From: Druceiella hillmani
Taxonomy: Eukaryota; Arthropoda; Insecta; Lepidoptera; Hepialidae
Length of the DNA stretch: 64,000 nucleotides
Direction of reading: 5' to 3'
Assembly: GCA_039881145.1 (NCBI GenBank)
Contig: JAYKKI010000138.1
Span: 3,092,001 to 3,156,000, forward strand
Shown: piece after piece, positions 36,024 through 48,911 of the stretch
Layout: the number at the start of each line of letters is the position of its first letter
Position numbering within the stretch: the first letter of the stretch is position 1
The notes under the pieces: generated by a model
Seen by the model: the letters and a program-made list of their open reading frames with translations, nothing else
The model's database searches: none
What the model was told of the DNA's origin: nothing
Translations under genes and position numbers: made by a program

Positions 36024-38030
36024 TTTACATCCGAGACTGAAATCTCCGTATACAATTGTCGTCGTCAAGTTTTCTATAAGCAATTTACATTTAATTATCA
36101 AACGGCCCGCTTTAATGACTAAGTACGTAGCTTCAAAAACTCATAATTTGAATTGCCCTCTTAGATTTATATACCGATCGTTATTTTATATTTATCACAT
36201 AATCATCGAATTTATGTTTATCATATACCTTTTTTAAAAATTATTTTCAACGGAGATTTTTCCTAAAATATATTCCAACCTTCGCACCATGTAAGTGTAA
36301 TAATATATAATTTGCTTTACATTTGCGTCTTCCGGAGCGTGTCGTCGTTCGGAAGAAAATTATTTTCATTGTTAAATTTCAGGTTAAAATTCTAAACGTT
36401 TTCCTTTTAAAATTAACTGCATTTAAGTCAAGTAACGTTAAGCGAGTAAATTAGGGGCCATTTTTGTGGAACGCTAATGAAAAGTTGTTTTAGGCGGGAG
36501 TTTCACTCGAGCTAATACTCGAAGCATTGCGATGGCAAAAACAATATTGGTTCAATTAAACATTTTCGAATGGTTATTTTGTTTTCTTCTAAAATTAGCA
36601 GTGTTTGTAAAATGCAGGAAATGATTTGAATTTAGGTCATCGGTATAATTAAGTTATATAATGTCGGCAGTCAATACCTTGCAGTTTGACGATTTAAATC
36701 GAATGGAAGAAAACTTCATTTAGGATGTATATATCAAAAAATTAATTGAAATTATAAATAAATATGAAAATTATGACAACGATACTATTTTATTTTACTT
36801 ATATTTAACACATAACCCATATTATTATTAATGAAAAAAATATAAGAGAAGGAAAAAAATCATCACATAAAAAAGGAAAAAAATTTATATGGAAATACGT
36901 TATTATTTTGAATATGATATTAATTAATTAATAAGTATCAATTTTCTAATATCGTTATACTTGCCTTTGACATATTCCACAAATTAGTATACTCGTTAAG
37001 ATTGGAATAATTAAAAAAGATATATTTTCCTCGCTACTAAAATAATTTGATCATATTTCATCGTAATTAAATGTGAGTATTATCTTCAACAAATAACGAT
37101 ATTTTGCAATATTGGACTCAAACAATTTATATATCAACGCTGTCTTCGATTCATAGTTTTCAAAAAGCAGTAATTTAACTGCTTTTTAATTGAAGCGCAT
37201 CATGGAAGACTTTACTTGACAGTTTGCGTAGTAACACTTGACTGCAGTATAACACGCTATCCTCATTTGCGGCGTTATTTCAGTCACATATATTGATAAC
37301 GCTGCTTGAACTGATTTGCGCTTAAACGCGTTTAAATAAAATTCACGCCACAAAAAATAAGAAACCAATCAATATCAATTCAGCCTTTCACATCTTGGAA
37401 GCAACCATCATATTTTTATCATCTTCTTCTTTTTTGACATTTTCTAAAAATGTAATTCTTGCCTTACGTTATTATTTATATTATTATGCTGTGACCCAAA
37501 ATCATTTGTGTAACTATTTGGATATTCATTTAATGTTTGATAACTTACTACAACATGTATTTATTTTTCTCCTTCGCAATTTTGTGTAATTTTGCTTCCA
37601 TTACCTTTTGGCGTCCATGACCTTCAAATACACTTTATGAACCATCATTAATTTTTCTTAAAGTTGTGTGGTGAAAATGTAGTAATGGAAATGCAATTTT
37701 AGACATTATATTCGCCACTTAATTATATACATAGCTGAAGTACACCCCTATAATAAATACTGTATAGCTAACCCCGAGTGATGGTCTGCATGAAAGAGTC
37801 ACTTATTTCTTATTCATTAATATTTTTGTAAATGGTTGCATTACATCAATCTAAACTAATTATACATATATTTATTTTATCCTAAATTTTGATTTATATG
37901 GGCCAAATTTATAAATTGACATATCACTTACAGGTTCTGTCAATATTTGAAATTAACCTTTTTTTGTTACTTGATTCGACTTTTAATTCGTTATAATATT
38001 CTTGGTCTTGTTTAAACTAATGTAATAGAA
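36024..38030. repeat. Segmental duplication, block Y copy 3
   Basis: Direct repeat of Y2, offset about 2.2-2.3 kb. Landmarks: 'agttttctataagcaattt', 'ggagcgtgtcgtcgtt', 'taacgttaagcgagtaaat', 'cacataacccatattatt', 'gactgcagtataacacgc', 'aaccccgagtgatggt'. About 60-80 bp in the first third have no partner in Y2. Confidence 0.8.
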
Positions 38031-38599
38031 TTGTATTAATTTTTTTATAAATCGAAAGGATCTTGAAATGATTCAGTTAATTTACGTATTATAAGAATGT
38101 ATCAAACGCACTCATTTGCCCGTACTTATGGCAAACAGCTTCTAGAATATAATGTATAACAGTATAAAAAAATTAATTTCATCACATAAATTGTATATTA
38201 AATACTATGGGGTAAATAATTATAAAAGAAATTTCATAGTTTAAAACAAAAGTTAAAATCTCCATCTTTCCATTGAAACAGCTGTACTTCCCTCTAGATC
38301 CTGACCAAGTTCTTAGTAAGCTTTCAGTTATAAAACTGCATTAAATTAAGGTAAACAAACCTTAAAAAATGTTGTCTTCCAAATAACTTGAAATATCCTA
38401 TCCCTTTCCACCAATGGCTGATGTATCTCCCATTTTCTCAAATGAGGAAATGTAGAAAACTCTGAAAGGAAGCGTGTAGAATGTCATAATAACACATTAG
38501 CTTAAAATTTGGCATTGTGTTTATTTATAAATAAATAGCTGAACATGTTCCTTTAAATATAATAATAACAATCATACAAAACACTGTTATAAATGGATA

Positions 38600-38960
38600 C
38601 AATTGGTAGAAAAATTTAAATGGGTTTACGACGAAAAATGTTACGGCGAGTGATTGAAAGTATAGTAAGTAAATTTCTGAATAACCGATGAGTCTATTTT
38701 AAAGATATAATTCCAAACATAACGGAAAAAGCAAACAACTATTAAATATTAACATAAGTAAAGATTTTATGAAAATGGAAAAGAACCAATGACAATTAAA
38801 TATTAAACACTTTCTTCATAAATAAGGCCAAAAGTGAATTTTGAGATGAAGTCAATACCAAATTATATTCATTAGTTGTTTATTCTATAAATTACAAATT
38901 TTATAATTGAAACCAACTCGTTGCTCAGATGCCACAATAAATAAAAGAATTAACTTAGCA
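38600..38960. repeat. Segmental duplication, block Z copy 3
   Basis: Counterpart of 31040-31440 in the same orientation and in the same position relative to an X block (Z then X). It contains in-frame stops where the other copy has a 111-codon reverse ORF. Confidence 0.6.
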
Positions 38961-38984
38961 CACATTCCTTTTAATTCCCTAAAT

Positions 38985-39920
38985 GTCAACGCGCCTGCTA
39001 TACAGGGCATAACCGGGCTGCTATACCGGGCGACAGCTGTGAATCAGCTTAATTCCAGCCGCTTTCACATTAAACATTAACACTCCAAACATAAAAACAA
39101 AATTACCACGACGCCGAAAATTTTAAACAGCAGTTCTAAAACTACTCATGTATTATACAGACACATGAAAACAGCATTTTATACCATTTAGGACGAGTCA
39201 TAATTGTTTTAATGTGCGAGGATGTGGATTAACAAGAAGTAGTCATTTTTATAGGACCATAAAAGCGTCATAAATAATAGTTCTTATGAGTTCTTTTAAT
39301 TATTTTAAATGACCATTGTGGTACTGTTCCCTAGTTGTTGCTGGAATTGTTATGGGGAAGCTATTGAAAGTTTCATTAGCAAGAACTGGATCCAGTATTC
39401 TTTTAGATTTTATGGAAATTAGTTTGATAATTTGTGTAATATAATATAGGTGTGTATAAAAATAAAATGTTTAATTAATTATTTACATATAAGCAAAATA
39501 TCTTCCTCAAGAGATAAAAAAACCCTGACTATGCTAAAGACGGTGATGAAAATGAAAAATCAATCATTTTTTTATTTCGAACGTTTCAACCATTACGTAA
39601 TTGCAAATTATTTATTCGCTCCTTTGTTTCACACTCCGCGGATGTGCGCCCTGCTATCGACTAGAGTAACAGCCTCGAACTTTTCTGACACAAGTATTTA
39701 CAAATTGGGTAATTTGACAAGTAACCAATTTTTAATAAAGTTTTTTGAAAAGACGGGATCTTTCTCTAAAAATTATATCATTTTAAATGATGCCTGTACG
39801 TGTATACATTTGTACGTATTCATGTATGTACGTATGCACTTATGTCCGTATACACGTATGTGTACGTATGATGATACGCACCAGATAGCAATTCTTGACC
39901 GATTTTGGTCGTTTTTTTTC
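38985..39920. repeat. Segmental duplication, block X copy 3
   Basis: Third X copy. It has a local expansion ('gctatacagggcataaccgg', then 'gctataccgggc') near 39000. The ORF at 39450-39938 (162 codons, the longest in the window) lies inside, but X1 and X2 do not keep the frame, so it is probably chance. Confidence 0.65.
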
Positions 39921-40199
39921 TTCTCTTCAATTGGCTAAGTATTGCAATAGAAATGTAATAATTTTCAATAGGGTTTATCAAATCATCTTTTCATCTCCGC
40001 AGTTTTGTACGAATCTGTTTATTTCTTGTCTCGGCTCCTTGGTGTTTTAAACTTTTAAACTTTTTTTCATTAGCTATATGACCAAAATGATATTTTAAGG
40101 CTTGATGTGAATAAATAAATATGAAATAAAAATATTCAATATTATAATCTATCGGTAAAAAAAGCAGTGTTGCATTTTTTGGTGTTACTAACAATTTTT

Positions 40200-40675
40200 T
40201 TGTTACACATAGTAACCAACCCGTAAGATGTTATTTGATAAGTATTTTGTATGGTTTTTATGTATTTAATTCTTAACATGACCAATTGCCTAATTAAAAG
40301 CTTGGTATAGCAAATGAATTACGGATTTCTGAAAATGAAATAAATTTCATGTAACAGTAAGTAACAAACCGATATTAAAAGATAATTATGATAAAGCTAG
40401 CTTTTGTCTGCAAATTTGCCCACCGATAACAGGAAAAATATAGCCCGCGGATTGGCAGTGCTGGCACGACATGACTTTAAACAGACTCCTCCCCTCACTT
40501 TTCACCTCATGCACGCGTACAAACGCTCCATCTGTTAGAAAGCCCCGGTCCAGTTGAAATGCGTAAATACAAACGAAGATGAATAATTCCCAAAATAGTC
40601 ACTAAATTTTAATTATAAATATATAGTGTGAAAGGAAATTTTATGGCTAAATGTATTTACTCCCCCACAGTGAAA

Positions 40676-40677
<2 letters not shown>
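40200..40677. other. Unassigned stretch with a G+C-richer patch
   Basis: The patch at about 40440-40570 ('cactcctcccctcac'-like runs, 'catgcacgcgtacaaacgct', 'agccccggtcc') stands out from the background. There is no ORF, splice signal or repeat partner. It could be a transposon remnant or regulatory DNA. Confidence 0.3.
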
Positions 40678-40728
<51 letters not shown>

Positions 40729-40792
40729 TACACATATATAAATATGTATATATATATGTGTGTGTGTGTGTGTATATATATACATACACACG
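40678..40792. repeat. Compound (TA)n/(TG)n microsatellite
   Basis: TA repeats, then a mixed TAC/TAA segment, then (GT)9 or so and more TA. ORFs across it on either strand are artefacts. Confidence 0.95.
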
Positions 40793-41831
40793 TATTGTAA
40801 CTGTTTTTTTTTATTTATTTTGCAATCATATTCATGACCTATTGCAGTCTTTCGCAACATATAATTTATGTTATTACTGGGTACTTACTTGGTTGACTAC
40901 AAGAGATTATTTCTGTAGAAAGAAATCGACATTATACATTTGTACATTAAAGTTATTACGTAGATAGATAAATAAATATGGCTATCCTTACTAAGAGGTC
41001 AGAAATAAAGTGTCTTTCTAATTTACTGCAAAATCTCCTTAATAGTTTTTTTTAATTTTAAAGCTTTCATTACAACCACCATTAGTCATAAAATAAAAGA
41101 CAATCCTCCATAATCACATATAATGACGGCATACTGCTCACTTTAAGTTACGAAATACGTTTTAGTTTAGTTAATTTTGATTTAAAAATTAATGTTATTA
41201 ACAATGGATTCCCAAATTCACTATAAATTTATTTTATTGGTTTACATAAAAAGGAAGGACCCGGCGACCTAGGACGTGACGGACAGGCTGATAAAGCTAA
41301 GTTAAATTAATTTATTGTTTTACTGTTACATATTTTACGAAAAGGATATTGACGCGGATCTAAAATGGTAGTCGGCAAGGTCATAAATTTATTAAAAACT
41401 TCAAGCTATATGAGGCCATCGTCTATAGTTTCTGATCCAAGAGACAGAGTTGAGAAAGATCCATAACGGAGGTAGCTATCTAGATTGGTTTCCTAATGTT
41501 TCATATCCTTTAACGACACTTTTAATGAACACTTGTAACTACCGTCCACTATCACAATTTCACATATGTTATATCAAATACACCAAAGTACAATTTTGTT
41601 TTTGGAAATTAAAATAGTAAAGAAATCTAATTGTAATTATTTCTTGATACGTTTTAATAAAAATATAAAAAAATATTTATTTCACATCACATAGATTTAT
41701 ATATTCATGTGACTTTCAGCTTCATCTCAGTTGTTATTTGATGTTCAGAGATACGATGATGTAGTTCAAAAATTATTTTTTATGTATGAATTAAATAAAC
41801 GATAAACATTGCTAATATAAAAAAACACTGT
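40793..41831. other. Stretch with no supported gene
   Basis: Mostly A+T-rich. A patch at 41250-41300 ('ggacccggcgacctaggacg') and another at 41345-41480 are less A+T-rich and could be remains of a retrotransposon, but no frame is open for long. Confidence 0.4.
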
Positions 41832-42350
41832 TAAGCATAAGTGGAACCAGCACTACGAGGGTTCCGTTAATATTAAAGTATTTATAAATATTTAATGGTA
41901 GATAGTATTTCTATTAAAATATTTAAAAATTTTATTTTTGGAACGAAAATATTTCCCCTACTATTTCTTTCCCATGTGCATATTTAAAGAAATAAATTAT
42001 GTGATATAAGTTAAAATTAACCATTTTAAGGATTTCTACCCTTATTTGTGCTGCGAGTCCTGGCTTCTAGCCAAATTTCATGATTCTACCTCAACGTCGA
42101 GTATCCTATAAGTTTTGATTAATTCGCGAGTGGGAAAATATGTGGCATGAATGGTTGTATTTTTTGATAGTTTTGACTTGGAAACTTGATTTTTTTTCAG
42201 TTCCAAAGAACTGTAGACCTAAGTAATAGATATTACTTTCAGCTTGATATATCCATGCGTTCCTGAGAAAAAGGATCTGGACAGACAGATGCACCACGAA
42301 GTGAACCTATATGGATACATTTTTCTATTTAAGGTACGGAACCTTAAAAA
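41832..42350 (+). mobile_element. Decayed interspersed repeat copy with 3' end
   Basis: Starts 'ggaaccagcactacgagggt' and ends 'aaggtacggaaccttaaaaa', preceded by 'ctggacagacagatgcacca'. This is the clearest full-layout copy of the family also seen at 7064, 23408 and 42581. Length about 520 bp; no ORF. The last 12 bases or so match what I remember as a hallmark 3' end of an abundant lepidopteran repeat. Confidence 0.65.
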
Positions 42351-42580
42351 CAGGACAAGTTCGCGCTGAGACTTGCACAAAGTAGAATTCCCAAGTTATC
42401 TAGACCTCTTAAAATTGTTGATAGAATTTAATCGAAATAATTTTATCCAAAATTTCTAATGAAAGTAGAATGTGGTAATTTTTTTTTAAATTCACGATTA
42501 AAAATTAGAGGCGGAGGATCATATTGCATGTTATTCTGAAGCTTAATATTTTTCAAATGGAACTTAAAAAGCAATCAAGC

Positions 42581-43360
42581 GCCAGGAGAACTTGTACTAC
42601 GAGCCATTGGTACATATTCAAGTAATTATAAAAAATGTATGGTATAAAGGATTTCAATTAAACTACTTAGAAAAAACATTTTAACTTTTCGTAAAGTAAA
42701 TATATCAACTGGTTCACTATATTTTTCCCAGAGGCATATTTAAAAAAAAAATTAATTTCCACATAGAAATAGAAACCAATCTTTTTGGATTTTTCCATTT
42801 ACTTGTGCTATAAGACCTCCTATTATGCCGATTTTAAGTATTGTAGGTCCACTAGAAGTATCCTATAGGTTTTGACGATGCTATAAATAACGAAAAAATA
42901 TCTTTTAATGGCCCATGTCTTTTTGCTGCTTAAATAAAAAAATACACTGCAATATAGGTTTATAGGCCTCGTACGATTATACGGTATTTTTTTAATTCAT
43001 AAGGTATTATTTTTAATTTGATATCTTAAACCGTTTATGATAAAATAGTCTATGATATATAGATGGAAAAAAATATGAAAATAATTTAATAATAATTTTT
43101 CAATGGCATTCGACTCGAAGAAATTAAAAGTCGCTCTACTTTATCCAAGGGGTCGAAGGGTGAGGAAGATATACCATAAAAAATTAGTTTGGGATTTCAG
43201 TACATAATCATTGAGATCTCCATAAAAAGCTCCTTTTCATGGAAAATGTCACTTGTATAGGTCTAAAACTGTTCAAATTACAAAGGTGTAACAGACTGAC
43301 CGACCGATATCATGGAATGATAAAGATTCCTACTTTCAATTTTTTGTAAACCATAAAAAT
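42581..43360 (+). mobile_element. Decayed interspersed repeat copy
   Basis: Starts 'gccaggagaacttgtactac', includes 'tatcctataggttttgacga', and near its end has 'gactgaccgaccgatatc'. The 3' end is more worn than that of the upstream copy. It is the same family in tandem orientation, about 230 bp after it. Confidence 0.55.
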
Positions 43361-44255
43361 GATGTTCATGTTAGATAAGCAGAAACTATTTTAAAAAATG
43401 CATTGTATAAATACATTAGCTTAAACAAGTACTCAAAAATCACATATTATGTATATTGTAAGAATAAAACACGACGTACGTTCAACACAATAAATTAACA
43501 ATTGACGTAGCAACAAATCAATAAATAACCATCTAATTAACTTGATGCTCACATGCCACAATACATAATACAATAATCCAATGCACATATTCATCAGTTC
43601 CATAAAGCTCTACACGAATACCAAATGAGATAAAACCTGACCAACCTTAACCACTCGTGCGTACATTATTAAAGATAACATAAAAAAAAGAATTTACAAA
43701 CTTAAAACTTTTAGAAATACAAATTGTGTAAACACGAGGATAAACTTTCTATTTTTAAAGTAAAGCTTAATTTGAATAGTAGACGTATCAGAATTATTAT
43801 TAATATTGTGTCAAAATCCTAATTAAAATATGACTGAACTAGGCCAACAAAAGGTTTATTTAGGAATATTTCGGCTAAAGCCATTACATTTAACAATACA
43901 TAAAGTTATTACCAGATTATGATGACCATGTTTTAAACAACATTGGGAAAAATCGTATGATTGTTTTGCTTGATTCAGGACGAAGGAAGAAAATACCATT
44001 TATTTTGTCAAAAGCGTTATTGAATAGAGTTTTATCGTGAGACCTTCATAAATATTTAAGAAGTTTTGCTGTTAGCTTTTATGATTCACACAAATTGACA
44101 TTTTTGTTTTTAAGGGTTATTTACTGGTTTAACCTAGAAAATTCAAAGGAAACGCCACCAGATAAAAATTTAAATATCAGTGGATAAGTTACTATAAAAA
44201 TATGCCTCAATATAGTATATTAGGAAATATTGGATATTTTGTATTTTATGGTACT
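43361..44255. other. Stretch with no supported gene
   Basis: A+T-rich. A short piece at about 43540-43570 ('gatgctcacatgccacaata') resembles the end of block Z (38920-38945), so an additional worn Z fragment is possible. Confidence 0.4.
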
Positions 44256-44835
44256 AACTTTTGCCCGCGATTGTGCCGGCCTGGTGTTAGGAAAATATGA
44301 AATCTTCTGTTAAAAATATTAGACATTAAAATTGTTAAAAATTTAAATATTATAATTTACCAAATCTGACTTTTAACATTTATTGTGGCAACCACCGCGT
44401 GTTTTATGAAATGATGGTATGGATTTAAATTCCGTGTAATTAACCCATGAACTTGAGTTAAGTTGAATATATTCAAATTTTTAAACTTAAAGTAATAGCA
44501 ACGCATTCAGTCTTATGTGCGCGCAAATAATTTTTTTCACTGCTCTACTCCTATAAATCATAGCGTAAGTATGTAAAATCTACGTTTTAACTAAATATAG
44601 ATAATATAAACTTGAAAAATTCTATTGAAATTTATTAGGCTGTTCAAGTGTAAAAAAACCAAAAAACAAATTAGAAGACCATATTTAACTTTTATTATAT
44701 TACTTTTAATACAGTTTGTATGTGTTTATCTATGTGCAAAATTCCATTGAAATAGTTGAGCCGTTTATGCGCGAAAGACAGACAAACCAAGAACAAACAG
44801 ACAAGGTTCCACTTTTATTATATATATATATATAG
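44256..44835 (+). mobile_element. LINE-type 3' fragment
   Basis: Begins near 'acttttgcccgcgattgtgc' and ends 'gccgtttatgcgcgaaagac', then 'agacaaaccaagaacaaaca' and a short TA tail. This layout matches non-autonomous or 5'-truncated LINE copies that I remember as common in Lepidoptera. No reverse transcriptase ORF remains. Confidence 0.5.
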
Positions 44836-44847
44836 GGTTATTTTATA

Positions 44848-44925
44848 CATTTGATAGTTCTGTAGGTAATGACTTATGCTTGAGCAAAGGACCCCATTTT
44901 CGATTCCTGGCAAAATTTTTGAACA
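44848..44925 (+). mobile_element. Possible tRNA-derived SINE head
   Basis: 'cgattcc' at 44901-44907 within 'attttcgattcctgg' resembles a pol III B box with a partly paired T arm ('cca'/'tgg'). About 45 bp upstream, 'gatagttctgtaggtaatga' is a weak A-box candidate, then 'gcttgagcaaagg'. A compound microsatellite follows within 35 bp, as in many SINE tails. It is too degenerate to be a functional tRNA. Confidence 0.3.
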
Positions 44926-44958
44926 TTTGCAAGCTGTGCGTACGCGATTTGTTTAGGG

Positions 44959-45086
<128 letters not shown>

Positions 45087-45194
45087 TACGGTGCACAATC
45101 TCTGCATCCACAATGCATATAAGGTTAACGTTTTGGTTAGAAAAAACAAGTATGCTATTTTTTAAGTATTTTAACGTTAGGAACTTATATCAGC

Positions 45195-45205
45195 AACTAA
45201 TTTCA
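45195..45205 (+). repeat. Left target-site duplication (11 bp)
   Basis: 'aactaatttca' is repeated exactly at 45490-45500, on the far side of the palindromic element. Confidence 0.65.
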
Positions 45206-45489
45206 CATATTGAATATATTTGGCGTTAATTTTGTAGAAATTCATTATACACAATTAAATGAAACTACGTGATGTAGTATTATTTCTACTTTCTTTTACT
45301 TTCAAAGATGTATTATTGTGTATTGTAGATGTATTATTAGATGTATATTGTTTTACTTTCAAAGATGCTGATATGCATTTTTGTTAATAGCCCACCTGAA
45401 GATGTTGTAATACAACGAAACCTAGGTCGTCGTAAAGAATTTAAAGAAAGTAGAAATAATAGTACATCACGAAGTTTCATTTAATTGTG
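45206..45489. mobile_element. Palindromic element, copy 2
   Basis: Shares with 8089-8348 the left segment ('gaatatatttggcgttaatt' and onward), most of the left arm, and the right arm (from 'cccacctga' to 'tttaattgtga'). The left arm is interrupted at about 45294, where a 57-bp unit containing 'ttttactttcaaagatg' is duplicated (45294, 45351) and the inner arm is lost. The right arm is closer to consensus than in copy 1, for example keeping 'cctaggt'. Target duplication is 11 bp, against 16 bp in copy 1. Confidence 0.75.
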
Positions 45490-45500
45490 AACTAATTTCA
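45490..45500 (+). repeat. Right target-site duplication (11 bp)
   Basis: Exact copy of 45195-45205. Confidence 0.65.
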
Positions 45501-47435
45501 TGTTTTTGTCGATCGTGAAAATAAGGATCAACAACAAAAAAATAATCTCAGATAATGCTATGCTGATATTGTTTTTGTAATTAAAGCCTCACTGTCAATA
45601 TTTTTCAATTTTATAAATTTATCTGATAAATTTTTGGAACTTTTGTTAGAAGAAGATTGCATTGAACAACCATCTTGTATATTTTTACCTTGTATTTTAA
45701 TGAGTTTTTATTTTTTAACTAACATGATGAAATTTAAAAAAAATACTTTTACCTTCTCTTCCGATCCTCGAACTGTGTTCCAGAGTAGAAATTCAACTTT
45801 TTATATTAAACATGTATAATTGAAACCTTACTTCCTCCAGCCAAGCAGCAAACAACAGTGTAACAAAGTAATTTTTAAAATTGACGATTCTGGAGTTATT
45901 AATCACAATTCAGACAAATGACACCGTGTGTATAAAATCCATTCGATGGAATTTAATTAAGTTTGAAAGTTTTACCCCTTAGAGGTTTGGTTAACGTTTG
46001 CAACATCAAATTTAAAGTAATCAATATGTTTTATCATTTCGTTAGTTCTCAAATACTATATAATTAATTGCCAGCGATGACTTGTTCCTTTAGATGCCAC
46101 AGTAATACATATTTGTAATTTTACACTAGATGGCGGTGTTTATTTTATTTTGAATAATATGTTTTTTTAATTTAATAACACATTTATATTTATATAATAC
46201 CGCTTCAAATATTATTAATATGTACCATATTTTAAAACAGCCAATTGCACCGCAACTTAGAATGTTTAAACATGTAGAATTGAGTAATGAGGGAAATTTT
46301 TTTTGACGTAAATCTTTAATAAAAACTTAGTTTTGGGAGATTTAGTCGTATTGTACATTTATCATCAACGCATTTTTGTAAGCTCTCCTCGTAGCTTGCT
46401 TGGTAGTCACGTTTGCTCTCACAGATTTAGTAGCCGGATGGACTTTACCGAAATCTTTGTTTCTAATTCACTCACTGTCGGTAAGTACCATCCGTACCGG
46501 AAAAAGTCAGTAAGTACCAGTACCGTAAAAAGTCAGGAAGTATCATCTATGTATCATAACGAAGAACCTGAACATTATCCGAGTTAATCCCAAGAAACGT
46601 TTCTTAATTTTTTTTAAAAATTGAGGTTTCAATAAAAAAATACATATCTTTTTGAATACATTGCATATATTGATTTATCAATGTCAGGCACTATGAAACA
46701 ACATAAATCTAAAGATGATCGGATATCTATTTCGATTTTGATAAACATTTCAAACAGGTACACGCGGACGAACACTCATGTGAACCGGGTGGTTCGGAAT
46801 TAACCAACAACATTTTGCCCTAAAATATCCTCCTTTCCAGATTTACAAGCCCTCTTCCCTCCTCCTACAGAAAGTTAATACAATACTTTAACATTTTGAT
46901 GAAACTACTAAAGACATGCACATAAGTTGTTAACAAATGTTCTAAGATTTAAAATCCCCCTGTTACATTTAGTTTAATAAATGTTTCCATATTTTTTAAT
47001 TAAAAAGAAAATATTAAGCTATTAGAGACTAAGCCACAGCTCTGTACGTTAGTTACATTTATCTGCAAAAATATTCAAACGCGTGCTCTTAGCTGCGACA
47101 ACATTTGATAGAATACGAAGAGATGCTATCGTATGCGAAATAATAGTATCGCAATGCGTAGGTTACACCTACTTATGGATCTCAAAGAATGTTTCTGTTT
47201 CTCCTCAAGGAGCTTTTCAGCATATCTACTTTTTCTAGATTGGTCCAACTCTCTACCAAAAACTCGACTTAACTAGCTTTGTCCCCGACCAGTTTTTCGT
47301 GGGTGGGTATATTTATTTTTATCATTTATATTTACCGCTCGTCTGCACTAAATGTTATCATAATTGTACATTTTCATTCTTCCTTTTAAAAAATCAAGTG
47401 TGCATTATTAATATTATTTTTTTTAATATGTTAAG
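45501..47435. other. Stretch with no supported gene
   Basis: ORFs at 45634-45819 and 46333-46587 have no recognised motif. At 46480-46545 a unit of 27-29 bp carrying 'gtaagtacca' and 'gtaccg.aaaaagtcag' is repeated about 2.3 times, which explains part of the second ORF. Confidence 0.5.
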
Positions 47436-47530
47436 TAGATGGAGCGCGAAAGGAAGACAAACAAATAAATAAGCAGGCAACGTTTCTTGTTTTTACATTA
47501 GTATTGATTCACTTTAAACGACCAATCGGA
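47436..47530 (+). repeat. LINE-like tail and 35-bp repeat, copy 1
   Basis: 'gatggagcgcgaaaggaaga' followed by 'caaacaaataaataagcagg' resembles a LINE 3' end. The last 35 bases (47496-47530) recur at 48912-48946 with 3 mismatches. Confidence 0.45.
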
Positions 47531-48911
47531 GTAAAAAAATCTAAAGTCGCACGCATGGAATGCACAGATTAAACAATTAGTGGTCATTATTTTCTTTCAT
47601 CCCGAGATAATTTGGGACGATTGAAAATCAATCTAATTTTAACAAGGATAAATATAATTTTATTATTGAAAAGTACGTTCATAATTGTCCAAAGATTGTA
47701 ATAAGGATCCTACTTTTGTAACTGTCCTATGTCAGGATATTTACATTTGCCCATTCATTTGTTATAAATAAAAATTTTGTACTTTTAAACCATAATTGAT
47801 CATACGACATTTAGTCTGATTATCTTTATTTTATTCCGCAACCCTCTACATAAAATTTTAAGCTTATAATTACCGCTTATCTACAATACCATTTCAACAA
47901 ACAAGCTTTGCTTTTGAAAATCAGATTATTAGTGATAAAACATACTCCGCGCATAAAACCGTAGCTCAAATTCAAATCCATATGTATTATATTTTAAGCT
48001 TTTGTCTAAAAGGTACATATTTAAACCACAAACAATGGTAATGTTGCGTGAACGTAATGAGCGCTACAATCAAATCGAAGGTTCTATTCAGCATTTGCCT
48101 AGCCAACACAAATATCAACTATTATCTCGCTAAACCTTGATTGGGACATTGCCATCAGTGGCATACTGACTCGTCATAGCAGGTAGGTATTTTGAATGAA
48201 ATATAATCCTTTTAATCGTACAAAAATGAATAAATTTTTTTCGCAAAGGCAAAATTCTGTTCAATCAAACTTAAGTATTTTTTAAGTGTTCCAAACTAAA
48301 CCTACATAATGCTATTATTTTCCACTCACGCGCAGAACAAAAGTGGTTGAATTTGAAATTGATGGTATTTTATGACAGATATCTCGGAAAGTGCTACAGA
48401 TTTATTTAACGCCATGATATTTACAGCATAATAGTAACAGTGTTAAAATACGGAAAATAAGGGCTTCGGTAAAGGATGACAGACAAAATGAAATAAATAA
48501 TCAAGTAAATAATTTAGACATTTCGTAGTGATCAAAGTATGTGTTGTTTTTAGAACTAGCTTTTAGTGAAATACTAAACAGCTTAATCAATTTTATCTTG
48601 TAAACTAGTAATCGAGTTTCTTGGCAACAGTTTTGTAAGAGATATAAAGAAAACGAACATATTTTTAAGTCAAATGTCTCGATTCAAATATTGAAAACTA
48701 GTAGATTAGTCCAAGATATAACAATTTTGCATATATTATTATAAGTTATTTTATATAATGCAGACAGATGGATAAATAATATAGTTTTCTCATGAAAATT
48801 TTTGCAAAGCGAAATATATTCTGTACGGTATAAATAGTTCCAAATAAAATCCCATTCGATTATAAGTATTTATAAGGAAAATGTTTCTGGTGCAATTGGA
48901 GTTGAAACTTG

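Noticed and set aside
39450..39938. 162-codon ORF, the longest in the window
   Set aside because: It lies in duplicated block X copy 3; the corresponding sequence in copies 1 and 2 does not keep the frame. The end of the ORF is a 'tacgtatg' simple repeat. No protein motif is visible.
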